Shown piece after piece: positions 44,663-53,216 of a stretch of 53,216 bases of DNA. The stretch's first letter is position 1, and each line of letters starts with the position of its first letter. The notes beneath the pieces were generated by a model that saw nothing but the letters and a program-made list of their open reading frames with translations, ran no database searches and was not told where the DNA came from. Origin of the DNA: Shewanella marinintestina (lineage in GTDB: Bacteria > Pseudomonadota > Gammaproteobacteria > Enterobacterales > Shewanellaceae); assembly GCF_023283845.1 (NCBI RefSeq), contig NZ_JAKILC010000024.1, positions 1 through 53,216 of the forward strand, in the 5' to 3' direction. A program made the position numbers and the translations under genes.

Positions 44663-45007
44663 ATGGCGAATCTAATATCTAACCTAATTGAATTTTTGAA
44701 CTATTTAGGGGCGTTTATTTACCCTTGGTTGACAGAAGTCGCTACTGCAATTGTAGCCTGCTTGCTTGTCGTGTTTGGTGCTGACATCAATCGTTTCTTA
44801 CGTCGTTATTTTGCAGGACGCTCTTTTTTGCTACGAACCTTGATTTTCATTATTGTGAACGCGTTTGGTTACGGGCTGATTATTATCCATTTAAGCCCAT
44901 TGTTAGCGCAGTATATGGCAAAAGTACCGACCCATTGGTTGTTTGTATTGGTTGTTGCTGTTTTCTTCTTTATCGGAAGCTGGGCGCAGCGCAATAGGCA
45001 AGTCTAA
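44663..45007 (+). CDS. DUF3392 family inner-membrane protein
   Basis: This 114-residue protein has three hydrophobic helices (about 17-40, 57-78 and 90-108) and a basic loop, RFLRRYFAGRS. I associate this pattern with DUF3392, a small membrane family of marine gammaproteobacteria with no known role. ATG 44663 is the first start. Its 3' end converges with the GDPD gene across 66 bp, where no clear terminator is seen. Confidence 0.85.
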   Translation: MANLISNLIEFLNYLGAFIYPWLTEVATAIVACLLVVFGADINRFLRRYFAGRSFLLRTLIFIIVNAFGYGLIIIHLSPLLAQYMAKVPTHWLFVLVVAVFFFIGSWAQRNRQV

Positions 45008-45073
45008 CCACTATGTAAGCTACTAATTTAAGTCTAGTTTATTTTACTCGCTTTATACAGTACGCGTGTTTTG

Positions 45074-45775
45074 CTATTTACTTAATTGCGCTAAATGCTG
45101 CAGTGCTCGGTCGGGATAGTTAGTAAAAATACCATCTACGCCCATCTGTTTTAGCATATCAAGATCATCTAGATTGTCTACGGTGTAAACATACACTTTG
45201 GCGCCTCTTTTGTGAGCGTCATCCACCATTTCTTGGGTGGTGAAACTAAGACCTAAATGAATAGAATACGCATTGAGTTGGCTAACGACACCAGCCAATT
45301 CTAGTGGGATGCCTTCGATTAATGGAGCAACATGTGCATCTGAATATCGCTGTTTTAAGCCCGCAAGAAAAGGGTGATTAAACGATGACATTAGCAGCTT
45401 ATTGTTATCGTATTCTAGTTCGTTGATAAGTTTAGGATAAAGCGCTACAAAAGCATCAAGGCAAGCAAGCCCTTTTAGTTCAATGTTAACTAAGGTGTTG
45501 TGGGGCTTAAGCAAAGTAAGTACTTGCCACAAGGTTGGGATTTGCTCCCCCCCAATTGTTAACTGGCTTATAGCTGCTTTACTGTATTGCTCTATTAAGC
45601 CGTGTCCGGAGCTTTTAGGCTCAAGACGTCGGTCGTGAAATACATAGAGCTCATCTTCAACGAGGTGAATATCAAGCTCAACCGCAGTTGCGCCGAGCTC
45701 AATAGCTTTGGCGAAAGCGGCGAGAGTATTTTCAGCAATATAACCACTGGCACCGCGGTGAGCAAATATCTTCAT
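45074..45775 (-). CDS. Glycerophosphodiester phosphodiesterase (UgpQ-like, cytoplasmic)
   Basis: The 233-residue GDPD-family enzyme shows the motifs FAHRGASGYIAENT (catalytic His and metal-binding Glu), VELDIHLVEDELYVFHDRRL and IELKG. It hydrolyses phospholipid-derived glycerophosphodiesters to glycerol-3-phosphate and an alcohol. There is no signal peptide, so it is of the UgpQ type rather than GlpQ. It starts 21 bases after mscM and is the last gene of psd-DMT-mscM-GDPD, which places phosphatidylethanolamine synthesis and breakdown in one unit. Confidence 0.92.
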   Translation of the reverse strand: MKIFAHRGASGYIAENTLAAFAKAIELGATAVELDIHLVEDELYVFHDRRLEPKSSGHGLIEQYSKAAISQLTIGGEQIPTLWQVLTLLKPHNTLVNIELKGLACLDAFVALYPKLINELEYDNNKLLMSSFNHPFLAGLKQRYSDAHVAPLIEGIPLELAGVVSQLNAYSIHLGLSFTTQEMVDDAHKRGAKVYVYTVDNLDDLDMLKQMGVDGIFTNYPDRALQHLAQLSK

Positions 45776-45796
45776 AGCAGTTTTTATACTCTCTAA

Positions 45797-48700
45797 TTAG
45801 CTTCTAATTAAGTTTTGGACGTCTTTGCTTTGGCTCGACGACAAGTGCACCTCAAGCTGAGGATAAGCGAGTACTAAATTATTTTCATTTAATTTTTTAG
45901 TGATCTGTTTGTGCAGCTTATGTTTTAACGGCCAGCGTGCGCCCATATCTTTAGCGTAAGCTCTTACTTCAAAATCTTGTGTATGTTGACCAAACCCTGC
46001 GAACCAAACTTCTGGTTCAGGTGACAATAGTGCATCATCACAGTCTTGTACGGCTTGATAAAGTGCTGCTTCAACACGTGCTGGATCAGAGTCTCTTGCA
46101 ACTGATACATAGACAATGACGCGAGTAATAGGATCGGATAAAGACCAGTTGATTAGCTGCTCGGTAATAAAAGCCTTATTAGGTACGATGATCTCTTTAC
46201 GATCCCAGTCAACGATAGTGGTGGCACGGATCTGGATCTTACTCACTGTGCCGGTGAGATCGCGTATTGTTACAGTGTCACCGATGCGTACAGGCTTTTC
46301 GAATAGGATAATTAAACCTGAGATAAAGTTAGCAAAGATCTCTTGTAGGCCAAAACCTAAGCCGACCGATAATGCAGCCACAAGCCACTGTAACTTCGAC
46401 CACTCCATACCTAAGGTTGAGAAACCGCTTAAGACACCAAACAGTACAACCAAATAACGACTTACTGTGGTAAGTGCGAACCCAGTGCCTTGGCTTAGAT
46501 CTAATCTCTGTAAGATGGTTAACTCAATAAGGCCGGGTAAGTTAGTCGCAATCATCATCGAGAATCCAACGATAATCAGTGAAAGCAACAACGACTTAAG
46601 AGTGATCGGGATCTGCTGTTCAATACCATTTACTGTGGTGTTGCTTGACCATAAAGTCACACCATCAAGCAGTGAGAATAGTGCGGTATGAGTTTGAGTC
46701 CACAAACCCACAATACTGGCTAAAAACGCGAGCAATAATAACGAGCGAACCAAGCCTAAAGACTGGCTAGAGATAGTTTCTAGGTCGACGATAGGTTCTT
46801 CATAAGTATCGCTTTGATCGCCAACACTGACTTCGCCTTTTTCACGTTGAGCCAGCAGTTCTGCACGTTTTGCTTTAGCGCGTTCAAAGGCAATACGGCG
46901 ACGCTCAATAAGCATCCAGCGCTTTATCAAGTGATACAGCAGCAAGAAGCCTAGACCAAAAACTAAAGATAGTTGTAGCTGTAAGAACATTTGGAATGCG
47001 GTGTAGTAATAACCTTGGAAGGCTAAAACTGCACAGGCGAGTGGCATAATAATAAGCATCGCCCAAAGTAATTTCTGGATTAGCTTCTTATTTTTACTGT
47101 GCTCCTCAGTGCTCTGTTTATTCGACAGGCTTAGCATGTCTTTGTAAAACCAAAACAGCATCAAGCAAAATAGTATAAACGCGCCACGGCCTAAACTATT
47201 ACGTACAAGCGAGGTATCTATTACTTCCGTAAAAGCCATGATAGCAAAGAATGGTGTTGCCATAATCGTAAATTTTTTAAAGCGATCTAGCCCTGATCTA
47301 ACAAGTGATTTTGGCGCCTTAAAGTGGTTGATTAATAAGCCTCTATCTAATGCTAGCAAGAAGATGAAGCGATATAACTGGTACAAAATACCCGACGCCA
47401 TAATCCCCATACCGATAGCGGAAACAAAATTATGACTTGACTGATAAAATATGCCGCCAGCCAACACGATAGGAAGGGGCTTTAGTAGACTGTAACCAAA
47501 TGAGTTAATCAAAACGTGAAATGTATAAATAAACTTATCTTGGGTTACGTTACCGACAAAGGGCAATTCACGACGCATTGCCGACTTAAATTTAGGCGTA
47601 AGAATATCTTGGGCTAGCATGCTAATAACAAACAGGATTAACCACCAAGACCAAAGTGAGCTCTGTTCATCAAACGAGCTTTGCATTTGGCTCCAAGGTG
47701 CCTGCTGTAGCATCCATTGAATACTCTGATGTAGATCCGTGATCCACAAACCACCAATACTATTTGCATTGGGAACCCAGAAAAGGTGCTCGTTGAGTAT
47801 GCTCTTTAAGGTTAGATATTGCTGGTTGAGCTGTTCGTAATTAACCCTCAGGTTAGCAAGTTCGCTAAGATACTGATCATAGCTTTGTAGCAGTTGTTGC
47901 AGCAGTAAGCCTTGTGACTCGAGTAATTTGCGTTGCAATGAGTTACCAACAGCTGCTTCAGTAGTTTGTTGGCTGTTTAGTGTTTGCGCTTGCTCGATTT
48001 GATAGCGCGCAAGGCGAGTATTTGCTATTTCACTTTGAACGGGTTCTTGGCTTGGTGGCTTAGGCAAAGCCTGTAGCATTTGCAAAAAACGCTCGCCAAA
48101 TGCTGAGTTTAGTTTGATCCAGCCAATTTGCTGTTGGATAGTCGATAGCTGTTTAGCTTGAGTTTGATATAAGGCTTCAGCTTGTTCTTGTTGATTGAGG
48201 GTTGAACTGATCTTATGGTTAACTTCTTTTAAGCTTTCACCGTAAATAAGATTACTATCGCTAAGCTCTTGGGCGATAGGGTCATGATTCTTATCGCTAG
48301 GCAATAGACTTCCTGCGATCGCCGCTTCGGTTTGTGCTTGTCTTTTCTTTACTATTTGTTGGTTGAGTTGCTCAATCAATAACTCTTGTTGAGCGAGTTG
48401 CTCTCGAACAAGTTTTAATTGCAGCTGGTTTAACTCTATCTCTTTTTGGCTGCTTGCTAACAAGGCTTCTAGGGTTTTTACATGCTGCTGATAGAGTGCT
48501 CTTTGTGCCGTTACTATATCATTAGCAATTGTTTGCTCTTTGCTAATGCGGATCTTTTTATGCTTTAGCAGTGTATCTCTAGCTTCGACTAAGGCGTTTG
48601 GAAGTTCATTATGAGATTTTATCAAGCCATTAATTTTTTGACCTAGACTGATCTCTACTTCTTTTAATTCAGATAAGCGCAGATAAGCCAGCGAAGCTTG

Positions 48701-48982
48701 TTGATTGATATCTTGCTGTGATGAAGCACTAAGAGCTTGTTTAGCTTCCTCAATTTGTGCTAATAGATTTTGCTTATGCTCGGCATAATTACGCACTAAA
48801 TCTTCAGCGTTTGTTGTAGTTAAAAGCAGATCACTCGTTTTATCTTGTAATAGTATTAGCTGTTCTTGTGGGGTTGATTCTGCATTCGTAGGAGAAAGCC
48901 CTAACCGTTTTTCAAGCTGAAGAGGATTAGCGTTGGCCGATAGGGTTAATACACACAGAACGAGCAATAAAAAACGATACAT
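45797..48982 (-). CDS. mscM: MscM/MscK-type large mechanosensitive channel
   Basis: From ATG 48982 the product is 1061 residues. It has a signal peptide (MYRFLLLVLCVLTLSANA), a long periplasmic coiled-coil domain (to about 440), a series of inner-membrane helices and a C-terminal MscS core. The pore and beta domain read SVGLGFGLQEIFANFISGL, FEKPVRIGDTVTI and KEIIVPNKAFITEQLINWS. The family releases solutes on hypo-osmotic shock. Position downstream of psd matches E. coli yjeP (mscM), hence that name rather than mscK. The longer in-frame start at TTG 49027 would bury the signal peptide. Confidence 0.92.
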   Translation of the reverse strand: MYRFLLLVLCVLTLSANANPLQLEKRLGLSPTNAESTPQEQLILLQDKTSDLLLTTTNAEDLVRNYAEHKQNLLAQIEEAKQALSASSQQDINQQASLAYLRLSELKEVEISLGQKINGLIKSHNELPNALVEARDTLLKHKKIRISKEQTIANDIVTAQRALYQQHVKTLEALLASSQKEIELNQLQLKLVREQLAQQELLIEQLNQQIVKKRQAQTEAAIAGSLLPSDKNHDPIAQELSDSNLIYGESLKEVNHKISSTLNQQEQAEALYQTQAKQLSTIQQQIGWIKLNSAFGERFLQMLQALPKPPSQEPVQSEIANTRLARYQIEQAQTLNSQQTTEAAVGNSLQRKLLESQGLLLQQLLQSYDQYLSELANLRVNYEQLNQQYLTLKSILNEHLFWVPNANSIGGLWITDLHQSIQWMLQQAPWSQMQSSFDEQSSLWSWWLILFVISMLAQDILTPKFKSAMRRELPFVGNVTQDKFIYTFHVLINSFGYSLLKPLPIVLAGGIFYQSSHNFVSAIGMGIMASGILYQLYRFIFLLALDRGLLINHFKAPKSLVRSGLDRFKKFTIMATPFFAIMAFTEVIDTSLVRNSLGRGAFILFCLMLFWFYKDMLSLSNKQSTEEHSKNKKLIQKLLWAMLIIMPLACAVLAFQGYYYTAFQMFLQLQLSLVFGLGFLLLYHLIKRWMLIERRRIAFERAKAKRAELLAQREKGEVSVGDQSDTYEEPIVDLETISSQSLGLVRSLLLLAFLASIVGLWTQTHTALFSLLDGVTLWSSNTTVNGIEQQIPITLKSLLLSLIIVGFSMMIATNLPGLIELTILQRLDLSQGTGFALTTVSRYLVVLFGVLSGFSTLGMEWSKLQWLVAALSVGLGFGLQEIFANFISGLIILFEKPVRIGDTVTIRDLTGTVSKIQIRATTIVDWDRKEIIVPNKAFITEQLINWSLSDPITRVIVYVSVARDSDPARVEAALYQAVQDCDDALLSPEPEVWFAGFGQHTQDFEVRAYAKDMGARWPLKHKLHKQITKKLNENNLVLAYPQLEVHLSSSQSKDVQNLIRS

Positions 48983-49050
48983 GATAAGAGTTTGAGCAAG
49001 CAAAAAAGACCTAGTTATAGTAGCCAAGTTATCTTGATAAATAAATCGCT

Positions 49051-49929
49051 CTAGGCAGTCTTTTTTACGCTATTTGATCTGTGACTTTGTTGAGTCTCGA
49101 ATAGTGCTGTTGCCACAACTAATGTGCCGCCAATAACGGTTTTCAGGGCTAAATCTTCATTGAGGATAAGTAATGCAAGCACTGCACCGTAAAAAGGCTG
49201 TAAGCAAGAGACTAAACCAACGGTTTTTGCGCTTAATAGTCTTAATGCAGAAGTAAATAGTGCGTGGGGAGCAGCTGTAAAAACCACGCCTAATAAAATG
49301 ATTAACCACCAAACATTTTGCTCTATGGTATTGAGTTCTACTTCCATCCAAGGTGCAAGAAAGAATACTGCAACAGAGGTTTGGTAAAACATTGCTTGCT
49401 GACCGCTATAGACTGAAAAATAACGTTTGTGGAGTAGGTTACGCGCTGTAAATAGCGCCGCGGATAAGATGCCGACAGCAATACCTAAGGTCACGTCGTT
49501 ACCTAAACTTGCCTCAGGGATCAATAAAGACACTCCAATCAATACCAATATACCACTAACCACATCGGCTAACTTTAGCTTGGTTTTGGTGACTATAGGC
49601 TCGGCGAGTACAGTCATAACTGGATAGGTAAAAAAGGCAATCATACCTATTGCTACGGATGACAGTTGCATGGAAGCAAAGTACGTGACCCAATGAAGGC
49701 TTACAAGGACCCCAAGCCCAATGGCAATAAAGTAGTCTTTACCTACATTGAGTGATAAAGGTTGCTTACTGACTTTAACGATTAACGCAAGAACGCTGGC
49801 AGCAACAACACAGCGCAGTAGAGTAATATCTAGTGCGCTGAGGGGAATAAGCTTGGAAAATAAAGCGGTACCACCAAAGAGTAATACCGCGAAGTGGAGT
49901 TCTAACAGTCCTGTCTTTTTACTATCCAT
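49051..49929 (-). CDS. EamA/DMT-family transporter (RhaT/YdcZ-like)
   Basis: The 292-residue protein has ten predicted membrane helices in two EamA repeats (about 7-135 and 150-285), for example LLFGGTALFSKLIPL at the start and SCLQPFYGAVLALLIL in the second repeat. Drug/metabolite transporters of this class export amino acids or other metabolites; the substrate is unknown. It lies 15 bases after psd and 68 before mscM. It is inserted between two genes that are adjacent in E. coli. Confidence 0.87.
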   Translation of the reverse strand: MDSKKTGLLELHFAVLLFGGTALFSKLIPLSALDITLLRCVVAASVLALIVKVSKQPLSLNVGKDYFIAIGLGVLVSLHWVTYFASMQLSSVAIGMIAFFTYPVMTVLAEPIVTKTKLKLADVVSGILVLIGVSLLIPEASLGNDVTLGIAVGILSAALFTARNLLHKRYFSVYSGQQAMFYQTSVAVFFLAPWMEVELNTIEQNVWWLIILLGVVFTAAPHALFTSALRLLSAKTVGLVSCLQPFYGAVLALLILNEDLALKTVIGGTLVVATALFETQQSHRSNSVKKTA

Positions 49930-49944
49930 GCCTACCTTGAGAGA

Positions 49945-50808
49945 TTAATCTTCGATTTTTGCAAAAGCTTGACCCATACGCGTCACACTTTTAGGTTCTA
50001 CTCCATCGGCAAATTCATCTAATGCATCTTTTGCAAATAGCATTACTACAGTGCTTCCTAGTTTGAAACGACCCATTTCAGCGCCTTTCTCTAGAGTTAG
50101 TGCATTAGGGCCTTCAGTTGGGTAATCCCAAGTGAATACTTTTTTGCCTGTTGGAGGAGTAATGGTGCCAGCCCAAACAGTTTCAATACTCGCTACAATT
50201 GTTGCGCCAACAAGTACCATCGCCATAGGACCTATTTCAGTTTCAAAAATGGCTACAACACGTTCGTTACGGGCAAAAAGGCCCGGTACATTTTCTGCTG
50301 TTAGCGGGTTTACTGAAAATAGTTCGCCTGGCACGTAGGTCATCTTAGACAAGGTGCCTTTAATTGGCATATGAATACGATGATAGTCTTTTGGGGCAAG
50401 GTAGATAGTGGCAAAGTCACCACCTTCAAAACGCTTAGCATCATCAGCTTGATCGCCTAGCAGCGCAAGTGAAGAATAGTCATGACCTTTAGCTTGAAAA
50501 ATACGACCTTCTTTAATTGGGCCTAACTGGCTGACTGCACCGTCAACGGGATGAACGATATAGTCATTGTCTTCGCAAAGTGGGCGCATACCAGGCTTTA
50601 ATGCTCGAGTGAAAAAGTCATTAAATGTACGGTAAGCCGTTGCTTCTGGTTCAGCGGCTTCGCTCATATCAATTTTATATTGTTTAATGAACCAGTTAAT
50701 TGCAGCCGTTGTTACAGAGCCCATTTCTGCAGCAGCAAGCTTGCCAACAAGACGAGAAAGCAAATGCTTAGGCATAATATATTGCAGAGCAATTTTTACT
50801 TTATCCAA
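49945..50808 (-). CDS. psd: Phosphatidylserine decarboxylase proenzyme
   Basis: The 287-residue proenzyme makes phosphatidylethanolamine at the inner membrane. Self-cleavage occurs at Gly251-Ser252 in KLGST, creating the pyruvoyl group. YRTFNDFFTRALKPG, VHPVDGAVSQLG and KDYHRIHMP are the family motifs. The start is TTG 50806-50808 (MDKVKIALQYIMPKHLL), supported by AAGGA 8 bases upstream and by alignment with E. coli Psd. Frames extending to 50832 are not supported. A hairpin lies just upstream. It follows rsgA by 161 bp. Confidence 0.95.
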   Translation of the reverse strand: MDKVKIALQYIMPKHLLSRLVGKLAAAEMGSVTTAAINWFIKQYKIDMSEAAEPEATAYRTFNDFFTRALKPGMRPLCEDNDYIVHPVDGAVSQLGPIKEGRIFQAKGHDYSSLALLGDQADDAKRFEGGDFATIYLAPKDYHRIHMPIKGTLSKMTYVPGELFSVNPLTAENVPGLFARNERVVAIFETEIGPMAMVLVGATIVASIETVWAGTITPPTGKKVFTWDYPTEGPNALTLEKGAEMGRFKLGSTVVMLFAKDALDEFADGVEPKSVTRMGQAFAKIED

Positions 50809-50829
50809 TTTGAATATCCTTAAATCTGT

Positions 50830-50846
50830 CACCTAACCTGTAGGTG
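50830..50846 (-). promoter_or_regulatory. psd leader hairpin
   Basis: CACCTA (50830-50835) and TAGGTG (50841-50846) form a 6-bp stem with a 5-base loop about 10 bases upstream of the psd Shine-Dalgarno. A role in translation is possible but unproven. Confidence 0.4.
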
Positions 50847-50969
50847 CTATCTATTGTTTATGTTGCGACGCCCTCAATGCTCAAAGCCTTTGCTATTTAG
50901 GTGCAATGTTTATTTGAGGTTAAATAGAGCGCTGCTTTAACTATGTTTAAACTTTTCTTACCGCATAGA

Positions 50970-52034
50970 CTATTCGTCTGGGCCGGCTCTAAAGTGGCGA
51001 GCGTGTCTTTGCTCGTCTAGGCTGGCGATAATACGATGATAGTTATTGTATCTATCCTCTGTTATTTCTCCGGCTTTAAACGCTTCGGTAATTGAGCATC
51101 CAGGGTCGTTTAAATGTTTGCAGTCTCTAAACTTACAAGTACCTAAGTAGTCTCTGAACTCAACAAAGCACCAGCCCACACGATCAGCCGGTAAATGCCA
51201 TAATGCAAATTCACGTACACCTGGAGAGTCAATTAAATCACCACCAGTTGCGATATGTAGTAGCTTGGCTGTAGTTGTGGTGTGCTGTCCAAGACCTGAG
51301 TTTTCAGAAATATCACCGGTAATAAGTTCTGCATCTGGCATCATGGCGTTAATCATTGAAGATTTACCTACACCAGACTGGCCAACAAATACGTTCACTT
51401 TGTCATTCATTAATGCATGTAGTTGCTCAACACCTTCGCCGGTTTTGCTACTCACTCGATACACTTGATAACCAATGGCTTTATAACGTTCTAATGCAGC
51501 ATCGATTTCAGGAGCTTCTTCAGCAGTGATCAAATCAACTTTATTCAAGATAATAACAGGTTCAATGCCGGTATCTTCAGCCGCAACTAGGTAGCGGTCA
51601 ATAATCTGAGTTGTAAAAGCTGGTTTGACTGAGGTGACAATCAGAATTTGGTCGATATTAGAGGCGATAATCTTTACGCCATCATAAAGATCAGGGCGCG
51701 AAAGTTGTGAATGCCTAGGATGCACGGCTTCAACAATACCTTCGATACGGCTAGCACCAGACTCACTGGTTAATGCTAAACGCACAATTACCTTATCACC
51801 GGTTACTAGGCTTTTAATATTGCGACGAATATTACAGCGAGCAAGATGGCCTCCGTCGGTTTCGACATCAGCATGCTGGCCGAAACGGGAAATAATGGTG
51901 CCTTGCTGCTCAGGTCCTAACGTACTGTCTTGTAAATCAGTCGTTTCGCCTGCATCGTGGCTCTGTAATTTCTTTTTTTGGTTGGTCCGCATTCTGCGTA
52001 ATTGACCATGGCTTAGCGGTTTCTTTTTACTCAC
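50970..52034 (-). CDS. rsgA: Ribosome small-subunit GTPase RsgA
   Basis: The 354-residue circularly permuted GTPase works in late 30S assembly. An N-terminal basic region and OB-fold (about 40-105) are followed by GTPase motifs in permuted order: LNKVDL (G4), VSSKTGEG (G5), GQSGVGKSS (G1), then IDSPG (G3). A C-terminal zinc knuckle follows (CKFRDCKHLNDPGC). The start is GTG 52034. It is divergent from orn, as in E. coli. Confidence 0.97.
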   Translation of the reverse strand: MSKKKPLSHGQLRRMRTNQKKKLQSHDAGETTDLQDSTLGPEQQGTIISRFGQHADVETDGGHLARCNIRRNIKSLVTGDKVIVRLALTSESGASRIEGIVEAVHPRHSQLSRPDLYDGVKIIASNIDQILIVTSVKPAFTTQIIDRYLVAAEDTGIEPVIILNKVDLITAEEAPEIDAALERYKAIGYQVYRVSSKTGEGVEQLHALMNDKVNVFVGQSGVGKSSMINAMMPDAELITGDISENSGLGQHTTTTAKLLHIATGGDLIDSPGVREFALWHLPADRVGWCFVEFRDYLGTCKFRDCKHLNDPGCSITEAFKAGEITEDRYNNYHRIIASLDEQRHARHFRAGPDE

Positions 52035-52146
52035 GTATTAGTCTTCAATGATAAAGGTGATTTTGTGTTGCTTAAAAAAGCAGTATGATACACGGTCTTA
52101 AACAAAAAAGCCTGAATTTAGGCTAACAGGAATAACAGGTCGCATT

Positions 52147-52692
52147 ATGGCTATAGATGAAAACAATCTGATTTGGGTCGATTTAGAAATGACAGGGCTA
52201 GAGCCTACCGTTGATAAGATTATAGAAATGGCCACAATCGTGACAGATAAAGAGCTAAATATTATTGCCCAAGGCCCTGTTATTGCGATTCATCAATCTG
52301 ATGAACAATTAGCGTTAATGGATGACTGGAACCAAAAACACCACGGTGAATCAGGTTTAGTTGATCGTGTTAGAGCAAGTACAGTAAATGAAGAGCAAGC
52401 AATTGCAGAGACTATCGCATTCTTATCACAACATGTGCCAGCAGGTGCTTCACCTATGTGTGGTAATAGTATTGGTCAAGATCGTCGCTTTTTAAACCGC
52501 TATATGCCAGAGCTTGAGAATTACTTCCATTATCGTAATATCGATGTGAGCACGATTAAAGAGTTAGTTCGTCGTTGGCAGCCAACCGCAATGGATGGCT
52601 TTAGCAAAAAGAATACCCACCAAGCTTTACAAGATATCGAAGAATCTATCGCCGAATTGCAGTTTTATCGAGCTAAAGTATTTACTATTTAA
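52147..52692 (+). CDS. orn: Oligoribonuclease
   Basis: This 181-residue DEDDh exonuclease degrades 2-5-nt RNAs, including pGpG from c-di-GMP turnover. The acidic residues are seen in WVDLEMTGLEP, GNSIGQDRRF and the C-terminal KKNTHQALQDIEESIAEL, with His in the DEDDh position. It has the same length as E. coli Orn. The ATG follows AACAGGTCGCATT. The orn-glycine tRNA order is conserved with E. coli (orn then glyV cluster). Confidence 0.97.
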   Translation: MAIDENNLIWVDLEMTGLEPTVDKIIEMATIVTDKELNIIAQGPVIAIHQSDEQLALMDDWNQKHHGESGLVDRVRASTVNEEQAIAETIAFLSQHVPAGASPMCGNSIGQDRRFLNRYMPELENYFHYRNIDVSTIKELVRRWQPTAMDGFSKKNTHQALQDIEESIAELQFYRAKVFTI

Positions 52693-52722
52693 CCGATCAG
52701 TCAGATTATTTGAAAGAAAGGG

Positions 52723-52750
52723 TTGCAGAGTAGGGAAATTTTCATATAAT
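52723..52750 (+). promoter_or_regulatory. Promoter of the tRNA-Gly array
   Basis: TTGCAG (52723-52728) and TATAAT (52745-52750) are 16 bases apart, followed by a GC-rich discriminator (GCGGCCTC) typical of stringently controlled stable-RNA promoters. The first tRNA starts 57 bp downstream. Confidence 0.82.
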
Positions 52751-52806
52751 GCGGCCTCAACTTTTCGCTAAGCACCAACTTAGTGATTATTGATAAAAGT
52801 TGAAAT

Positions 52807-52882
52807 GCGACATTAGCTCAGTTGGTAGAGCGATACCTTGCCAAGGTATAGGTCATCGGTTCGAACCCGATATGTCGCTCCA
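52807..52882 (+). tRNA. tRNA-Gly(GCC), copy 1
   Basis: The 76-nt cloverleaf has acceptor GCGACAT paired with ATGTCGC, discriminator T and an encoded CCA. The anticodon is GCC at 52840-52842 in loop TTGCCAA, and the T-arm is GGTTCGAACCC-like. It matches the glycine GCC tRNA cluster that follows orn in E. coli. Confidence 0.97.
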
Positions 52883-52898
52883 AATTTTAAATTGAAAT

Positions 52899-52974
52899 GC
52901 GACATTAGCTCAGTTGGTAGAGCGATACCTTGCCAAGGTATAGGTCATCGGTTCGAACCCGATATGTCGCTCCA
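52899..52974 (+). tRNA. tRNA-Gly(GCC), copy 2
   Basis: Identical in sequence to copy 1 and separated from it by a 16-nt spacer. Encoded CCA is present. Confidence 0.97.
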
Positions 52975-53146
52975 ATTTAACGCTTACGGGAACACCAAGT
53001 CTGGTAAGTAAAAAAGTTTTACGCGACATTAGCTCAGTTGGTAGAGCGATACCTTGCCAAGGTATAGGTCATCGGTTCGAACCCGATATGTCGCTCCAAA
53101 TTAAAGCTTATGGGAACACCAAGTCCGGTAAGTAAAAAAGTTTTAT
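52975..53146 (+). repeat. 124-bp tRNA-plus-spacer repeat unit
   Basis: The 48-nt spacers after copies 2 and 3 (52975-53022 and 53099-53146) are nearly identical, sharing GGGAACACCAAGTC and GGTAAGTAAAAAAGTTTTA. Tandem duplication of a 124-bp unit therefore made the array. The spacer after copy 1 is only 16 nt and unrelated. Confidence 0.85.
53023..53098 (+). tRNA. tRNA-Gly(GCC), copy 3
   Basis: Identical to copies 1 and 2, with encoded CCA. It is embedded in the 124-bp repeat unit. Confidence 0.97.
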
Positions 53147-53216
53147 GCGACATTAGCTCAGTTGGTAGAGCGATACCTTGCCAAGGTATAGGTCATCGGT
53201 TCGAACCCGATATGTC
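53147..53216 (+). tRNA. tRNA-Gly(GCC), copy 4, cut by the window end
   Basis: The first 70 of 76 nt are present and identical to the other copies. The last acceptor bases and CCA fall beyond the window, so the array may continue. Confidence 0.93.

Noticed and set aside
52975..53146. tRNA spacers as an attachment site or integrated element
   Set aside because: The repeats are explained by tandem duplication of the tRNA unit; no integrase or element boundary is visible within the window.

Overview
The window looks like chromosomal core DNA of a Shewanella-type marine gammaproteobacterium with moderate-to-low GC. The clues are a decaheme OmcA/MtrC-family lipoprotein cytochrome, a sodium-type flagellar motX beside rnr, an S46 dipeptidyl-peptidase, DUF3392, DUF2333 and TIGR04219-type proteins, and gene orders shared with E. 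coli and Vibrio. Assignment to genus is inference from gene content; no database search was possible.

Layout. (1) 1-4619: a heptamer tandem repeat running into the degS stop codon, then degS, degQ and zapG on the minus strand, with zapE divergent. This is periplasmic proteolysis, sigma-E signalling and division. (2) 4833-8058: rplM-rpsI with a structured leader, a gene-poor gap of about 600 bp, a yjeT (DUF2065) remnant broken by an in-frame TGA, then purA. (3) 8099-14520: motX behind a sigma-28 promoter, rnr-rlmB, and a prolyl-oligopeptidase-family enzyme. (4) 14525-23610: a DUF481 protein, rpsF-priB-rpsR-rplI, an S46 peptidase, dnaB, alr and an Omp85-type barrel. (5) 23682-33651, the accessory part: the decaheme cytochrome with two overlapping LysR regulators divergent from it, dusA, a small operon with a psp-like sigma-54 promoter and a PspC-domain protein, an enoyl-CoA hydratase, and a three-gene envelope operon (PCu(A)C copper chaperone, DUF2333, beta-barrel). 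(6) 33670-43278: tolC divergent from nudF-yqiB-cpdA-yqiA-parE, a PQQ-type sugar dehydrogenase, and parC. (7) 43314-53216: Fur-boxed bfd, a D-2-hydroxyacid dehydrogenase, DUF3392, the rsgA and psd-DMT-mscM-GDPD block, orn, and a tRNA-Gly(GCC) array cut by the window end.

How it fits together. Much of the region is translation and replication machinery (L13, S9, S6, S18, L9, PriB, DnaB, topoisomerase IV, RNase R, RlmB, DusA, RsgA, Orn, tRNA-Gly). It is mixed with envelope maintenance: DegS and DegQ, TolC, MscM, Psd, Omp85 and a psp-like unit. Four alternative-sigma or regulator signals can be read by eye: sigma-E (degQ), sigma-28 (motX), sigma-54 (psp-like operon) and Fur (bfd).

The best candidates for something not standardly described are the sigma-54 mini-operon at 29557-30556 and the PCu(A)C-DUF2333-barrel operon. 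The rest of the window is mostly ordinary core genome.
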